Assembly (NCBI GenBank): GCA_002396065.1
Contig: DGWE01000100.1
Coordinates: 1 to 17,784 of the forward strand
Length of the DNA: 17,784 nt
From: Eubacteriaceae bacterium UBA4266
Lineage (GTDB): Bacteria; Bacillota; Clostridia; Eubacteriales; Eubacteriaceae
Reading direction: 5' to 3'
The translations under genes and the position numbers were made by a program. Of the stretch, positions 1 through 7,720 are shown piece after piece (positions within the stretch are counted from its first letter, which is position 1; each line of letters starts with the position of its first letter). The notes beneath the pieces are model-generated. The model ran no database searches and had not been told where the DNA came from. It worked only from the letters and a program-made list of their open reading frames with translations.

Positions 1-41
1 AAAATTTTTGTTTTTTCACACGCCCAGAAGTGAAATTGAAA

Positions 42-1427
42 TTAGAATTTGATGTGTTCTTCGATGTAAGCTTTAACTTGGTCGATCGGCATTCTGACTT
101 GTTCCATGGTGTCGCGGTCGCGGACGGTCACGGAGTGGTCTTCCTGAGTGTCGAAATCGACGGTAATACAGAACGGCGTGCCGATTTCGTCCTGGCGGCG
201 GTAGCGTTTGCCGATGCTGCCGGTCTGATCGTAGTCGACGTTGAAATACTGAGCGAGGTCGGCGTACACAGTTTCAGCCTGATCAGCAAGCTTCTTCGAG
301 AGCGGCAGAACAGCGGCCTTATAAGCGGACAGGAACGGATGAATCTTCATGACCGTACGGGTATCACCGTTTTCAAGCTCTTCGTGCTGCAGCGCGTCGC
401 AGAGGAAGGCGAGGAACATCCGGTCTGCCCCGAGTGATGGTTCGATGACGTACGGGATGTATTTTTCGTGTGAGACAGGATCCTGATAACGCATGTCTTT
501 GCCGGATACGTTCTGGTGCTGGGTCAAGTCGAAGTCGGTGCGGTCGGCGATGCCCCAGAGTTCGCCCCAGCCGAACGGGAATTTGTATTCCACGTCGGTT
601 GTCGCGTTGGAGTAGTGGGAGAGTTCTTCCGGAGAGTGATCGCGGAAGCGCAGATTTTCTGTGGTCATGCCGAGATCAGCTAGCCATTTTTTGCACTGAT
701 CCTTCCAATAAGCGAACCATTTTAAATCAGTTCCCGGTTCGCAGAAGAATTCAAGTTCCATCTGTTCGAATTCGCGGGTTCTGAAAATGAAGTTCCCCGG
801 CGTGATTTCGTTTCTGAAGGATTTCCCGATCTGACCAATCCCAAATGGGACGCGTTTGCGGGTTGTCCGCTGAACATTTTTGAAGTTAACGAAAATCCCC
901 TGGGCGGTTTCCGGTCTCAGATAGAGCTGAGAGGTGGAGTCTTCCGTGACACCCTGGAAGGTTTTGAACATCAGGTTGAACTGACGGATTTCGGTGAAGT
1001 CAGATTTTCCGCATTCCGGGCAAGGAATTTCTTTTTCTTTGATGAAAGCTTCCATTTTTTCGTTGGACCAGCCGTCGACGACGACTTCTTCACCGTGCGC
1101 CTTGAAATAATCTTCGATGAGTTTGTCAGCGCGGAAGCGGGACTTGCAGTGCTTGCAGTCCATCAGCGGATCGTTGAATCCACCGACGTGGCCAGAAGCG
1201 ACCCAGGTTTTCGGGTTCATCAGTATGGCGGCATCCAAGCCGACGTTGTAGGGAGACTGCTGGACAAATTTTTTCCACCAAGCGCGTTTGACGTTATTTT
1301 TCATTTCAACGCCAATCGGGCCGTAATCCCAACTATTGGCTAGACCATCGTATATTTCCGAACCTGGAAAAACGATGCCGCGCATTTTGGCCAGACTGAC
1401 GATTTCGTTCATAGTGAACTGCGACAT
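42..1427 (-). CDS. glyS: Glycine--tRNA ligase (single-chain, homodimeric type)
   Basis: This cytoplasmic class II aminoacyl-tRNA synthetase charges tRNA-Gly with glycine using ATP. The 461-residue protein has the normal length of the bacterial alpha2 (GlyQS-like) enzyme, not the split alpha/beta form. Visible signatures are the N-terminal [13 protein letters not shown] and WDYGPIG stretches (about 17-38), four cysteines in two CxxC pairs (C91/C94 and C136/C139) that probably bind zinc, RPETAQG at 171-177, motif 2 around FRNE (204-207), and motif 3 around GADR (333-336). The anticodon-binding domain runs from about 360 to the end, with [16 protein letters not shown] in it. The ATG is preceded by AGGAGG at 7-nt spacing on the minus strand, which fixes the start. 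It is divergent from the phosphate transporter and alone on its strand here. No T-box leader is seen: the candidate promoter leaves a leader of only about 40 nt. Confidence 0.97.
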   Translation of the reverse strand: MSQFTMNEIVSLAKMRGIVFPGSEIYDGLANSWDYGPIGVEMKNNVKRAWWKKFVQQSPYNVGLDAAILMNPKTWVASGHVGGFNDPLMDCKHCKSRFRADKLIEDYFKAHGEEVVVDGWSNEKMEAFIKEKEIPCPECGKSDFTEIRQFNLMFKTFQGVTEDSTSQLYLRPETAQGIFVNFKNVQRTTRKRVPFGIGQIGKSFRNEITPGNFIFRTREFEQMELEFFCEPGTDLKWFAYWKDQCKKWLADLGMTTENLRFRDHSPEELSHYSNATTDVEYKFPFGWGELWGIADRTDFDLTQHQNVSGKDMRYQDPVSHEKYIPYVIEPSLGADRMFLAFLCDALQHEELENGDTRTVMKIHPFLSAYKAAVLPLSKKLADQAETVYADLAQYFNVDYDQTGSIGKRYRRQDEIGTPFCITVDFDTQEDHSVTVRDRDTMEQVRMPIDQVKAYIEEHIKF

Positions 1428-1473
1428 GTGTAATCCTCCTGATTTCTACAATTCAATTTGTTAATATTTTAAT

Positions 1474-1482
1474 ATTCTATCA
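1474..1482 (-). promoter_or_regulatory. Candidate extended -10 promoter for glyS
   Basis: Read on the minus strand this is TGA followed directly by TAGAAT, an extended -10 element with 5 of 6 matches to TATAAT. No recognisable -35 hexamer lies 16-18 bp upstream, which is tolerated by extended -10 promoters. The start point would fall near 1467, giving a leader of about 40 nt before the glyS ATG. This is a pattern match in AT-rich DNA only. Confidence 0.4.
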
Positions 1483-1535
1483 CACTTGATCTTATTCCGC
1501 AGTTTTATTTTTTGGAAATTAGTTAATCATAGCAA

Positions 1536-1564
1536 TTGACTCAAAATAGCGATTGTGATAAATT
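1536..1564 (+). promoter_or_regulatory. Candidate upstream promoter (P1) of the Na/Pi cotransporter gene
   Basis: TTGACT at 1536-1541 matches the -35 consensus at 5 of 6 positions. An exact 17-bp spacer follows and ends in TGA, then TAAATT at 1559-1564 (4 of 6 matches, extended -10). The start point would be near 1571, leaving about 125 nt of leader. It lies upstream of the Pho-box-like promoter, so the gene could have a basal and a regulated start. The inference rests on sequence alone. Confidence 0.4.
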
Positions 1565-1586
1565 GCTAGATGGTTTTCTGAGATAC

Positions 1587-1614
1587 TTTACACTATCTTT
1601 ATATAGATTTTACA
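1587..1614 (+). promoter_or_regulatory. Pho-box-like direct repeats (putative PhoP site)
   Basis: Three hexamers lie in the same orientation and at exactly 11-bp period: TTTACA (1587-1592), TTTATA (1598-1603) and TTTACA (1609-1614), separated by 5-bp spacers. This is the arrangement known for PhoP binding in Bacillus and relatives (TTAACA-like repeats every 11 bp). The array ends 12 bp upstream of the -10 of promoter P2, so it spans about -52 to -25, where PhoP activates. The downstream gene moves phosphate, which fits. A degenerate fourth unit could sit at 1576 (TTCTGA), but the match is poor. Confidence 0.5.
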
Positions 1615-1623
1615 TTTTGCACG

Positions 1624-1632
1624 TGATAAAAT
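1624..1632 (+). promoter_or_regulatory. Candidate extended -10 (promoter P2) of the Na/Pi cotransporter gene
   Basis: TGA is followed directly by TAAAAT (5 of 6 matches to TATAAT), an extended -10. The -35 position (TAGATT) is poor and is overlapped by the TTTACA repeats, as expected for an activator-dependent promoter. The start point would be near 1639, giving a leader of about 57 nt that ends with the AAGGAG ribosome site at 1685-1690. Confidence 0.45.
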
Positions 1633-1695
1633 AAAAAGAGACCATTTGCGAAATTGAATATCAATTTAATTAAATAATAAGCTGAAGGAGTGCGT

Positions 1696-3414
1696 ATGTT
1701 TGAGATTATAGTAGGCTTGATCGGCGGGTTAGGTCTGTTCATTTACGGGATGCAGATTATGAGCAACAGCCTGAAGGTTGTTGCGGGCGATCGCATGAAG
1801 CATCTGCTCGAGGTATTGACGAGTAACCGCTTTAAAGCTATTATCTGCGGGATCGTCGTCACGATCATGGTTCAGAGCTCGAGTACGACGACGGTTATGG
1901 TGGTCGGTTTTGTCAACGCATCGCTGATGAACTTAACCCAGGCAGCCGGCATTATTCTCGGGGCGAACATTGGGACGACTGTGATGGCCCAGCTCATCGC
2001 GTTCAATGTCGATGCCATCGCGCCGATTTTGATCGGAATTGGCACAGTCATGTCCGTCTTTGGAAATAAGAAAAAGACCCGGGATCTCGGTACGATTTTA
2101 CTGGGGATCGGGATCCTCTTCTTTGGGATTTCGACGATGAGCAGCACGATGGAACCGCTCAAAGACAATCCGGTTTTCAAGAGATGGCTCATTACCTACG
2201 GGCGCAACCCGATTTTAGGCCTTCTGATCGGGACAGTCATCACTGGGATCATGCAGAGCTCTGGCGCGACACTGGCCATGCTGCAGGCGCTGGCGATTTC
2301 CGGTATTTTCGCAGATGTATCGGGAACGGCTGCGATTCAAATTTGTATCCCGATGATGATCGGTACCAACATCGGCACCTGTGTGACGGCCCTGCTGTCG
2401 AGTATTGGGACGTCTAAAGCGGCTAAGAATGCAGCGATCATTCATTTAAGCGTGAACATTTTCGGCGCAATTTGGGTCATGACACTGCTCGCAATCTTTA
2501 ATGCGGTGCTGCCGGTCAACCCGATTTATCAATTCTTAGTGGATATTTCTGGGACGATGAAAACCTCATCGGGTGCAGTGATTCCGAACGTCGCGAGACA
2601 GATCGCTATGTCTCACACGTTCTTCAACGTCGCGAACATGTTCGTGATGCTGCCGTTTATCGACAAGCTCGTGAACTTCCTGGAAACGCATATCAAGGAC
2701 GACGAAGAAGAAAGCGACAAGGGACTTCAGCTGGACGACCGCCTGCTCAACAACCCAGCGGTTGCCATTGGCCAGGTCGGCAGAGAACTGGTTCACATGG
2801 CTGAAATGGCCGAAAAGAATTTGAAACTCGCGGGTAAAGCCTTGGTCGAAGGTGATGAAAAAGCGATCGAAAAGGTGTATCAGCGTGAAGACCGCATCGA
2901 CGAACACGAAAAGGGGATTATCGACTTCGTGATACGGCTCTCCAATTTAAACGTATCTCAGGAGGAAAACGACCGTTTGGCCAGTTACCTGCAGATTGCC
3001 CACGATATCGAACGCATCGGGGATCACGCAGAAAATATTGTCGAGTTAGCGGAAGATAAAATCGAAAAAGACGTCAAAATGACGGAAGCAGCCCGAAATG
3101 AACTTTTGGAACTGCTCGATTTGACCTATTCGATTGTCCAGCACGTCAAGGAAGCGCTGGACAGCGAAGACGACGCCATCTGCATGAAGATCTACGAAGA
3201 AGAAGAACGCTCTGACGATCTGACCGACGAATACAAGGACAAGCACATCAAGCGGCTTTCCGAAGGTGCATGTCAGGTGAATTCATCTGCGATCTATTTC
3301 GACCTGCTCGTCGATTTGGAACGTGTTGGCGACCACGCCACGAACATCGCCGAACATATTCAGAGCCTGCACCCGAGAAAGCAGGTTAACGAATTGCAGG
3401 GCGTTGTCCATTAA
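1696..3414 (+). CDS. Na+/phosphate cotransporter with C-terminal PhoU domain
   Basis: This is a membrane protein of the Na/Pi cotransporter (NptA/YjbB, PNaS) family, 572 residues, predicted to move inorganic phosphate with sodium. The N-terminal half (1 to about 325) has the duplicated transport core. One QSSST motif is at 60-64 with GANIGTT at 89-95. The matching repeat has QSSGA at 187-191 and GTNIGTC at 223-229. The C-terminal part (about 350-560) is helical and acidic and carries two PhoU-type metal-binding motifs, DIERIGDHAEN (437-447) and DLERVGDHATN (540-550), as in longer bacterial members. An upstream in-frame GTG at 1690 overlaps the AAGGAG ribosome site (1685-1690), so the ATG at 1696, with 5-nt spacing, is the real start. 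It is monocistronic: its own promoter region lies upstream and a terminator follows. Direction of transport (import or export) cannot be read from the sequence. Confidence 0.93.
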   Translation: MFEIIVGLIGGLGLFIYGMQIMSNSLKVVAGDRMKHLLEVLTSNRFKAIICGIVVTIMVQSSSTTTVMVVGFVNASLMNLTQAAGIILGANIGTTVMAQLIAFNVDAIAPILIGIGTVMSVFGNKKKTRDLGTILLGIGILFFGISTMSSTMEPLKDNPVFKRWLITYGRNPILGLLIGTVITGIMQSSGATLAMLQALAISGIFADVSGTAAIQICIPMMIGTNIGTCVTALLSSIGTSKAAKNAAIIHLSVNIFGAIWVMTLLAIFNAVLPVNPIYQFLVDISGTMKTSSGAVIPNVARQIAMSHTFFNVANMFVMLPFIDKLVNFLETHIKDDEEESDKGLQLDDRLLNNPAVAIGQVGRELVHMAEMAEKNLKLAGKALVEGDEKAIEKVYQREDRIDEHEKGIIDFVIRLSNLNVSQEENDRLASYLQIAHDIERIGDHAENIVELAEDKIEKDVKMTEAARNELLELLDLTYSIVQHVKEALDSEDDAICMKIYEEEERSDDLTDEYKDKHIKRLSEGACQVNSSAIYFDLLVDLERVGDHATNIAEHIQSLHPRKQVNELQGVVH

Positions 3415-3421
3415 AAAAATT

Positions 3422-3444
3422 AAGCAGCTTCGGCTGCTTTTTTT
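3422..3444 (+). terminator. Intrinsic terminator after the Na/Pi cotransporter gene
   Basis: A perfect 7-bp stem (AAGCAGC with GCTGCTT) closes a TTCG tetraloop and is followed by a run of T to 3444. It begins 8 nt after the stop codon. The A-rich 5' flank means the opposite strand also ends in T-rich sequence, so it could work in both directions. Confidence 0.9.
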
Positions 3445-3452
3445 GTTAGAAT
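3444..3452 (+). promoter_or_regulatory. Candidate extended -10 promoter for the P1-family peptidase gene
   Basis: TGT followed directly by TAGAAT gives an extended -10 immediately behind the terminator. No -35 is visible, since that position falls inside the terminator stem. The start point would be near 3459, about 34 nt before the gene. The support is weak, but a new promoter is needed if the upstream terminator is efficient. Confidence 0.3.
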
Positions 3453-3492
3453 AAATAAAACGCAAAGCAGTAAATTGTAAAGGAGTGAAATG

Positions 3493-4437
3493 ATGCCAAT
3501 CGATGGATTTTTAATCGGAACAGCGGAAAATCAAAAGGCCGGAACCGGCGTGACGACGATCATCTGCCCGGACGGCGCCACGGCAGGTGTGGATGTCCGG
3601 GGCGGCGGCCCAGCTACCCGGGAAACGGATCTGCTGAGGCCGGAGAACATGGTCCAGGCCATCCACAGCGTGACCCTGTCAGGCGGCAGTGCCTTCGGTC
3701 TGACGGCGGCTTCGGGCGTGATGGCCGTTCTCGAGGAAAAGCACATTGGGTTTGAGACGGGATACGGCAAGGTGCCGATCGTCTGCGGTGCGTCCTTATT
3801 CGACCTGCCGGTCGGCGACGGAAAAATCAGGCCGGATATCGCAATGGGCCGGGCCGCGGCTGAAAATGCCTTTAAAAATCAGAAACTATTATCTGGAAAT
3901 GTCGGCGCGGGAACCGGCGCGACCGTCGGCAAATACCGTGGACCGGCGCGCATGATGAAAAGCGGGCAGGGCGTGAGCACAGCCGCCTTTGGGGATCTCC
4001 AAATCGGCGCGGTTGTGGCGGTTAACGCTCTCGGCGACGTGTTTGACGGCGAGACCAAAATTGCAGGGCTGCTCGACGAATCCGGCGCACACTTTGGCAA
4101 AACGACATACGAGGAAATGCTCGAGGACGTCAAGCGGGATCATCCAATCTTTCCCGGCAACACGACCATTGCCTGCGTGATGACAAACGCAAAGCTGACC
4201 AAGGCGCAGTGCCTGAAAATCGCATCGATCGCGCACGACGGCTACGCCCGGGCGATCTCGCCGGTACACACGTCTGGCGACGGTGACACGATTTTTGTCA
4301 TGGCGTCGGGCAAAACCGAAGGGGATTTCGATGCCATTGCGGCGGTTGCAGCGGAGCAGATTCGGCTGGCCATTTTAGACGGCGTGCGCTCGGCGGCACC
4401 TTTGTTTGGCCTGAAAACCGCCGGTGAATTGAATTGA
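3493..4437 (+). CDS. P1-family (DmpA-like) N-terminal-nucleophile peptidase
   Basis: Predicted cytoplasmic member of peptidase family P1 (formerly S58), related to DmpA L-aminopeptidase D-Ala-esterase/amidase. These proenzymes cut themselves into alpha and beta chains and use the new N-terminal residue of the beta chain as nucleophile. The 314-residue length is typical. Visible family features include the [14 protein letters not shown] stretch (about 63-76), [10 protein letters not shown] (138-147) and [15 protein letters not shown] (221-235). The likely self-cleavage is between N223 and T224, which would make T224 the nucleophile. [15 protein letters not shown] (246-260) follows. Two ATGs lie in a row. 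AAAGGAG (3479-3485) is 7 nt from the second (3493) and only 4 nt from the first (3490), so 3493 is preferred. No signal peptide is seen. The natural substrate is unknown: small peptides, beta-amino or D-amino acid amides are all possible. Its stop codon lies inside the -35 box of the next promoter. Confidence 0.9.
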   Translation: MPIDGFLIGTAENQKAGTGVTTIICPDGATAGVDVRGGGPATRETDLLRPENMVQAIHSVTLSGGSAFGLTAASGVMAVLEEKHIGFETGYGKVPIVCGASLFDLPVGDGKIRPDIAMGRAAAENAFKNQKLLSGNVGAGTGATVGKYRGPARMMKSGQGVSTAAFGDLQIGAVVAVNALGDVFDGETKIAGLLDESGAHFGKTTYEEMLEDVKRDHPIFPGNTTIACVMTNAKLTKAQCLKIASIAHDGYARAISPVHTSGDGDTIFVMASGKTEGDFDAIAAVAAEQIRLAILDGVRSAAPLFGLKTAGELN

Positions 4438-4462
4438 CATCGCTTACCTGCGATGATAGACT
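4434..4462 (+). promoter_or_regulatory. Promoter of the fhs-folD-fchA-larB operon
   Basis: A perfect -35 TTGACA (4434-4439) overlaps the stop codon of the peptidase gene. An exact 17-bp spacer ends in TGA, followed by TAGACT at 4457-4462 (4 of 6 matches, extended -10). Transcription would begin near 4469 and leave about 43 nt of leader before the fhs ATG. The spacer is almost wholly occupied by an inverted repeat, listed separately. Confidence 0.6.
4438..4455. promoter_or_regulatory. Inverted repeat inside the fhs promoter spacer (possible operator)
   Basis: CATCGC (4438-4443), six bases TTACCT, then GCGATG (4450-4455) form a perfect 6-6-6 dyad. No run of T follows, so a terminator is unlikely. 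The dyad lies between the -35 and -10 boxes, touching both, which is where many repressors and the MerR-type activators bind. No regulator gene is in the window. A short RNA hairpin for the upstream transcript end is the alternative. Confidence 0.4.
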
Positions 4463-4511
4463 AAACACAAGTATTCACTCGAAAATGATCAAAGCAAAAT
4501 GGGAGGAAAGT

Positions 4512-6185
4512 ATGAAAATCAAATCGGATATTGAAATTGCGCAGAGCTGTACGCCAAAGCCGATCAGCGAAATTGCCGATGCACTGAACATCGATCCGAA
4601 ATACGTGGAACAGTACGGACCGATTAAGGCAAAAATTGACTACAATTATTTGACGGATCACCCAGCTGACGACGGCAAATTGATCCTCGTGACGGCGATT
4701 AACCCGACACCAGCCGGCGAAGGCAAAACGACGACGACCATCGGCCTCGCAGATGGGATGAAAAAAATCGGGAAAAACGTCGTGGTCGCCCTTCGCGAAC
4801 CGTCCCTCGGACCGGTATTCGGCATTAAAGGCGGTGCGGCCGGCGGCGGCTATGCGCAGGTTATTCCGATGGAAGACATTAACCTTCATTTCACTGGTGA
4901 TTTCCACGCCATCGGTGCGGCAAACAACCTGCTGGCGGCCATGATCGACAACCACATTCACCAAGGCAATGAACTGAACATCGACCCGCGCAAAATCACC
5001 TGGAAGCGCGCGGTAGACATGAACGACCGTCAGCTGAGAAACATCGTCGACGGTCTCGGCGGAAAGAAAAACGGCGTGCCTCGCGAAGACGGCTTCGATA
5101 TCACCGTCGCCTCAGAAATCATGGCGGTGCTCTGCTTGGCAACATCTATTCCGGATTTGAAGGCGCGTTTGGGCCGAATGATTATCGGCTATACCCGCGA
5201 CGACAAGCCGGTTACCGCTGCAGATTTGAAGGCGCAGGGCGCGATGACAGCCCTTTTGAAGGATGCCCTCAAGCCAAATTTGGTGCAGTCTCTCGAAGGC
5301 ACACCGGCCTTTATCCACGGCGGCCCGTTTGCCAACATTGCCCACGGCTGCAACAGTGTCATGGCGACTAAAATGGCGATGAATTTAGGCGATTACGCCA
5401 TTACGGAAGCTGGATTCGGCGCAGACCTCGGCGCTGAAAAATTCTTTGACATCAAATGCCGCGCGGCTGGTCTCCATCCGAGTGCTGTGGTCGTCGTCGC
5501 GACAGTCCGCGCTCTCAAACACCACGGCGGCGTTGCGGTCAAAGACCTCAATGAAGAAAATCTCGACGCCCTCAAAAAAGGCCTGCCGAACCTGCTTCAA
5601 CACGTGGCGAATATTAAGGATGTCTATCATCTGCCCTGCGTGGTGGCGATCAACGCCTTCCCGACAGACACGAAGGCAGAGCTGGATCTGGTCGAAGCGG
5701 AATGCAAAAAGCTCGGCGTCAACGCGGTCTTATCCGAAGTCTGGGCTAAAGGCGGAGAAGGCGGCATCGCACTGGCTGAAGAAGTGGTCAAGCTCTGTGA
5801 AGAACCGAACGATTTTTCATATGCCTACGACACCAACGATTCAATCGAAGATAAGCTCGATGCCATTGCCAAGAAGATTTACCACGCAGACGGCGTCGAT
5901 TTGACCGCGGATGCCCGTCAGCAGATGGAACAGCTCGAAGCACTTGGATTCTCAAATCTGCCAATCTGCATGGCGAAAACCCAATACTCATTCTCAGACG
6001 ATGCGTCTCTGCTTGGCGCACCGAAGGGCTTTAGAATCACTGTCCGCAATATTAAGGTCTCCTCGGGCGCCGGCTTTATCGTCGCGCTGACCGGCGACAT
6101 TATGACGATGCCGGGGCTACCGAAGGTGCCGGCTGCAGAAAACATCGACGTCGATGAAACCGGCAAAATCACGGGACTGTTCTAA
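4512..6185 (+). CDS. fhs: Formate--tetrahydrofolate ligase
   Basis: Formyl-THF synthetase joins formate to THF with ATP to give 10-formyl-THF, the entry step of the methyl branch of the Wood-Ljungdahl pathway and also a source of formyl groups for purines and fMet. The 557-residue length is standard. The ATP site [11 protein letters not shown] is at 66-76. The family signature [21 protein letters not shown] begins at 96, and the second signature [10 protein letters not shown] covers 273-282. The reading frame is open further upstream to 4434, but GGAGG at 4502-4506 with 5-nt spacing and the family's usual N-terminus fix the ATG at 4512. It is first in a tight operon: only one base separates its stop from folD. 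Confidence 0.97.
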   Translation: MKIKSDIEIAQSCTPKPISEIADALNIDPKYVEQYGPIKAKIDYNYLTDHPADDGKLILVTAINPTPAGEGKTTTTIGLADGMKKIGKNVVVALREPSLGPVFGIKGGAAGGGYAQVIPMEDINLHFTGDFHAIGAANNLLAAMIDNHIHQGNELNIDPRKITWKRAVDMNDRQLRNIVDGLGGKKNGVPREDGFDITVASEIMAVLCLATSIPDLKARLGRMIIGYTRDDKPVTAADLKAQGAMTALLKDALKPNLVQSLEGTPAFIHGGPFANIAHGCNSVMATKMAMNLGDYAITEAGFGADLGAEKFFDIKCRAAGLHPSAVVVVATVRALKHHGGVAVKDLNEENLDALKKGLPNLLQHVANIKDVYHLPCVVAINAFPTDTKAELDLVEAECKKLGVNAVLSEVWAKGGEGGIALAEEVVKLCEEPNDFSYAYDTNDSIEDKLDAIAKKIYHADGVDLTADARQQMEQLEALGFSNLPICMAKTQYSFSDDASLLGAPKGFRITVRNIKVSSGAGFIVALTGDIMTMPGLPKVPAAENIDVDETGKITGLF

Positions 6186-6186
6186 G

Positions 6187-7038
6187 ATGGCCGTTGAGTA
6201 CACAGCAAAGGCCGTGAACGCCGGCATTCAGGAAAGCTGGCAGTCGGATTTTAAAGCCTTGGCCGACCGTGGTATCAAGCCGACTCTGGCGACAGTGCGC
6301 ATCGGCCACAAGGGCGCTGATATTTCCTACGAAAAGGGTGCTACGAAAACGATGCAGCGCTACGGGATCGGCGTCAAGAACATCGTGCTGGACCCTCAGC
6401 CGTCAGAAGAGGCGGTCATCGCGCAGATCGAGGCGCTCAATCAGGATCCGACGGTTCACGGCATTCTGCTGTTTCAGCCGCTGCCGGAGGGTTACGACGA
6501 CAAGCGGGTCATTCAAGCGATCGATCCGAAAAAGGACGTCGACGGCGCAACCGATCAGAATCTGTCGGACACCTTGTCCGGCAGATTGGACGGCTTTGCG
6601 TACTGCGCGCCGGAGGCGGTGATGGCACTGCTCGATCATTATCAAATCGACGTGTACGGCAAGCGCGTAGTCATCATCGGGTGCGGCATTGTGGTGGGCC
6701 GACCCTTAGCGAGCATGCTGCTCAAACGGCGCGCGACGGTGACGATGTGCAATACCGGGACCCGCGATTTGGCAGGTGTCGCCAGAGGCGCGGAGATCTT
6801 GATCGCGGCGACGGGCCGCGTCCATATGGTCACAAAGGATTTCGTCAGCCCTGGACAGATTGTCATCGACGTAGGGACAACCTTTCAGGACGGTAAGCTC
6901 TACGGCGATGTGGATCTCGATGAGGTGGCGCCGATCGTCGATGCGGTGACCCCGACGCCGGGCGGCGTCAGCGGGATCACGTCCACGATTTTGGCGAAAC
7001 ACGTCATTACTGCGGCAGTAAAACTAAATAAAGCGTGA
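6187..7038 (+). CDS. folD: Methylene-THF dehydrogenase FolD, probably lacking cyclohydrolase activity
   Basis: FolD family protein of 283 residues, the usual length, that oxidises or forms 5,10-methylene-THF with a nicotinamide cofactor. Conserved parts include SYEKGATK (47-54), QPLPEG (97-102), DVDG (117-120), the nucleotide-binding GCGIVVGRPL (165-174) and PTPGGVSGITS (256-266). When aligned by eye with E. coli FolD (Y-x3-K and GILVQLPLP), the catalytic Lys56 position is A52 and the Gln98 position is F. Both are needed for cyclohydrolase activity in characterised bifunctional enzymes. The usual GRS of the NADP-binding loop is GCG, and the CHS that contacts the phosphate is CNT, which suggests NAD+ use. 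The ATG at 6187 is one base after the fhs stop. No clear ribosome site is seen, so coupled translation is likely. The next gene, fchA, would supply the missing cyclohydrolase step. Confidence 0.93.
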   Translation: MAVEYTAKAVNAGIQESWQSDFKALADRGIKPTLATVRIGHKGADISYEKGATKTMQRYGIGVKNIVLDPQPSEEAVIAQIEALNQDPTVHGILLFQPLPEGYDDKRVIQAIDPKKDVDGATDQNLSDTLSGRLDGFAYCAPEAVMALLDHYQIDVYGKRVVIIGCGIVVGRPLASMLLKRRATVTMCNTGTRDLAGVARGAEILIAATGRVHMVTKDFVSPGQIVIDVGTTFQDGKLYGDVDLDEVAPIVDAVTPTPGGVSGITSTILAKHVITAAVKLNKA

Positions 7039-7055
7039 CGATTGGAGAATAGTTT

Positions 7056-7706
7056 TTGTCAGAAGAAAAAGAATTAATTCAAAGAAGCTGCGCGTCTTTT
7101 GCGGATATTCTGGCCTCGAAATCAGCAGTCCCTGGCGGCGGTGGTGCGGCGGCACTGGTCGGCGCCCTCGGGTCTGCCCTCGGGATGATGTATTTAAATT
7201 TAAGCATCGGCAAGAAAAAGTACGCACAGCACGAAGCTGATTTTCAGAAGAAGGTTGAGGATCTCGGTGCCATCAAAGACGAGCTGCTGAGCTGTGTCGA
7301 AGAGGATGCGGCGGCCTTTAGGCCGCTGGCCAAGGCGTACAGCATGCCGAAAGACACAGAAGTTGAACGGGAACGCTACCGGGAAACGCTGGAAACCGCG
7401 TTGTACACGGCCTGCGGTGTCCCTGAAAAAATCATGGATTTGTGCGAAGAGGCGCTGGACGCGATCGAAGCAGTCGCAGGGAAGGGCAGCGAATTGGCGA
7501 AAAGCGACGCGGCAGCTGCGGCGATGCTCTGCATGGCGGCACTCAACGCCGCACATTTGAATGTGCTCATTAACACGACCAGCATGTCCAATCGCGTGGA
7601 AGCAGAGGCCATCACCGACCGATGCGACAGCAAATTGATGCGCAACAATATTAAAGCCTCGGAGCTGATTGACGAGCTTCGGGATGAAATCAGACAGTCC
7701 AAATAA
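7056..7706 (+). CDS. fchA: Methenyl-THF cyclohydrolase / formimino-THF cyclodeaminase family protein
   Basis: The 216-residue protein belongs to the all-helical cyclodeaminase/cyclohydrolase family, which includes the C-terminal domain of mammalian FTCD and the stand-alone FchA enzymes. The N-terminal signature SKSAVPGGGGAAALVGALGS (21-40) is clear, and the rest is helical, with an alanine-rich AKSDAAAAAMLCMAAL segment near 150-170. The start is TTG at 7056, supported by GGAGA at 7044-7048 with 7-nt spacing and by the family's usual N-terminus. It lies 17 nt behind folD. Between fhs and the FolD variant it most likely converts 10-formyl-THF and 5,10-methenyl-THF into one another. Formimino-THF cyclodeaminase activity, used in purine, glycine or histidine breakdown, cannot be excluded, but no partner genes for that are nearby. 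Confidence 0.9.
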   Translation: MSEEKELIQRSCASFADILASKSAVPGGGGAAALVGALGSALGMMYLNLSIGKKKYAQHEADFQKKVEDLGAIKDELLSCVEEDAAAFRPLAKAYSMPKDTEVERERYRETLETALYTACGVPEKIMDLCEEALDAIEAVAGKGSELAKSDAAAAAMLCMAALNAAHLNVLINTTSMSNRVEAEAITDRCDSKLMRNNIKASELIDELRDEIRQSK

Positions 7707-7720
7707 AGCAGGGGATGTTT

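Noticed and set aside
14..35. Inverted repeat TTTCAC...GTGAAA downstream of glyS as a terminator
   Set aside because: Read in the glyS direction the stem is short and followed by A-rich sequence with only a late, short T run. The window ends too soon to judge.
1690..1695. GTG start for the Na/Pi cotransporter two codons upstream
   Set aside because: This GTG overlaps the AAGGAG ribosome site itself. The ATG at 1696 is correctly spaced.
4438..4455. The CATCGC/GCGATG dyad as an intrinsic terminator for the peptidase gene
   Set aside because: The stem has only 6 bp and no T run follows. The position inside the fhs promoter fits an operator better.
4434..4511. N-terminal extension of fhs by 26 codons from an upstream TTG
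   Set aside because: The extension has no family match, overlaps the peptidase stop and the promoter, and the ATG at 4512 has a good ribosome site and gives the normal 557-residue length.
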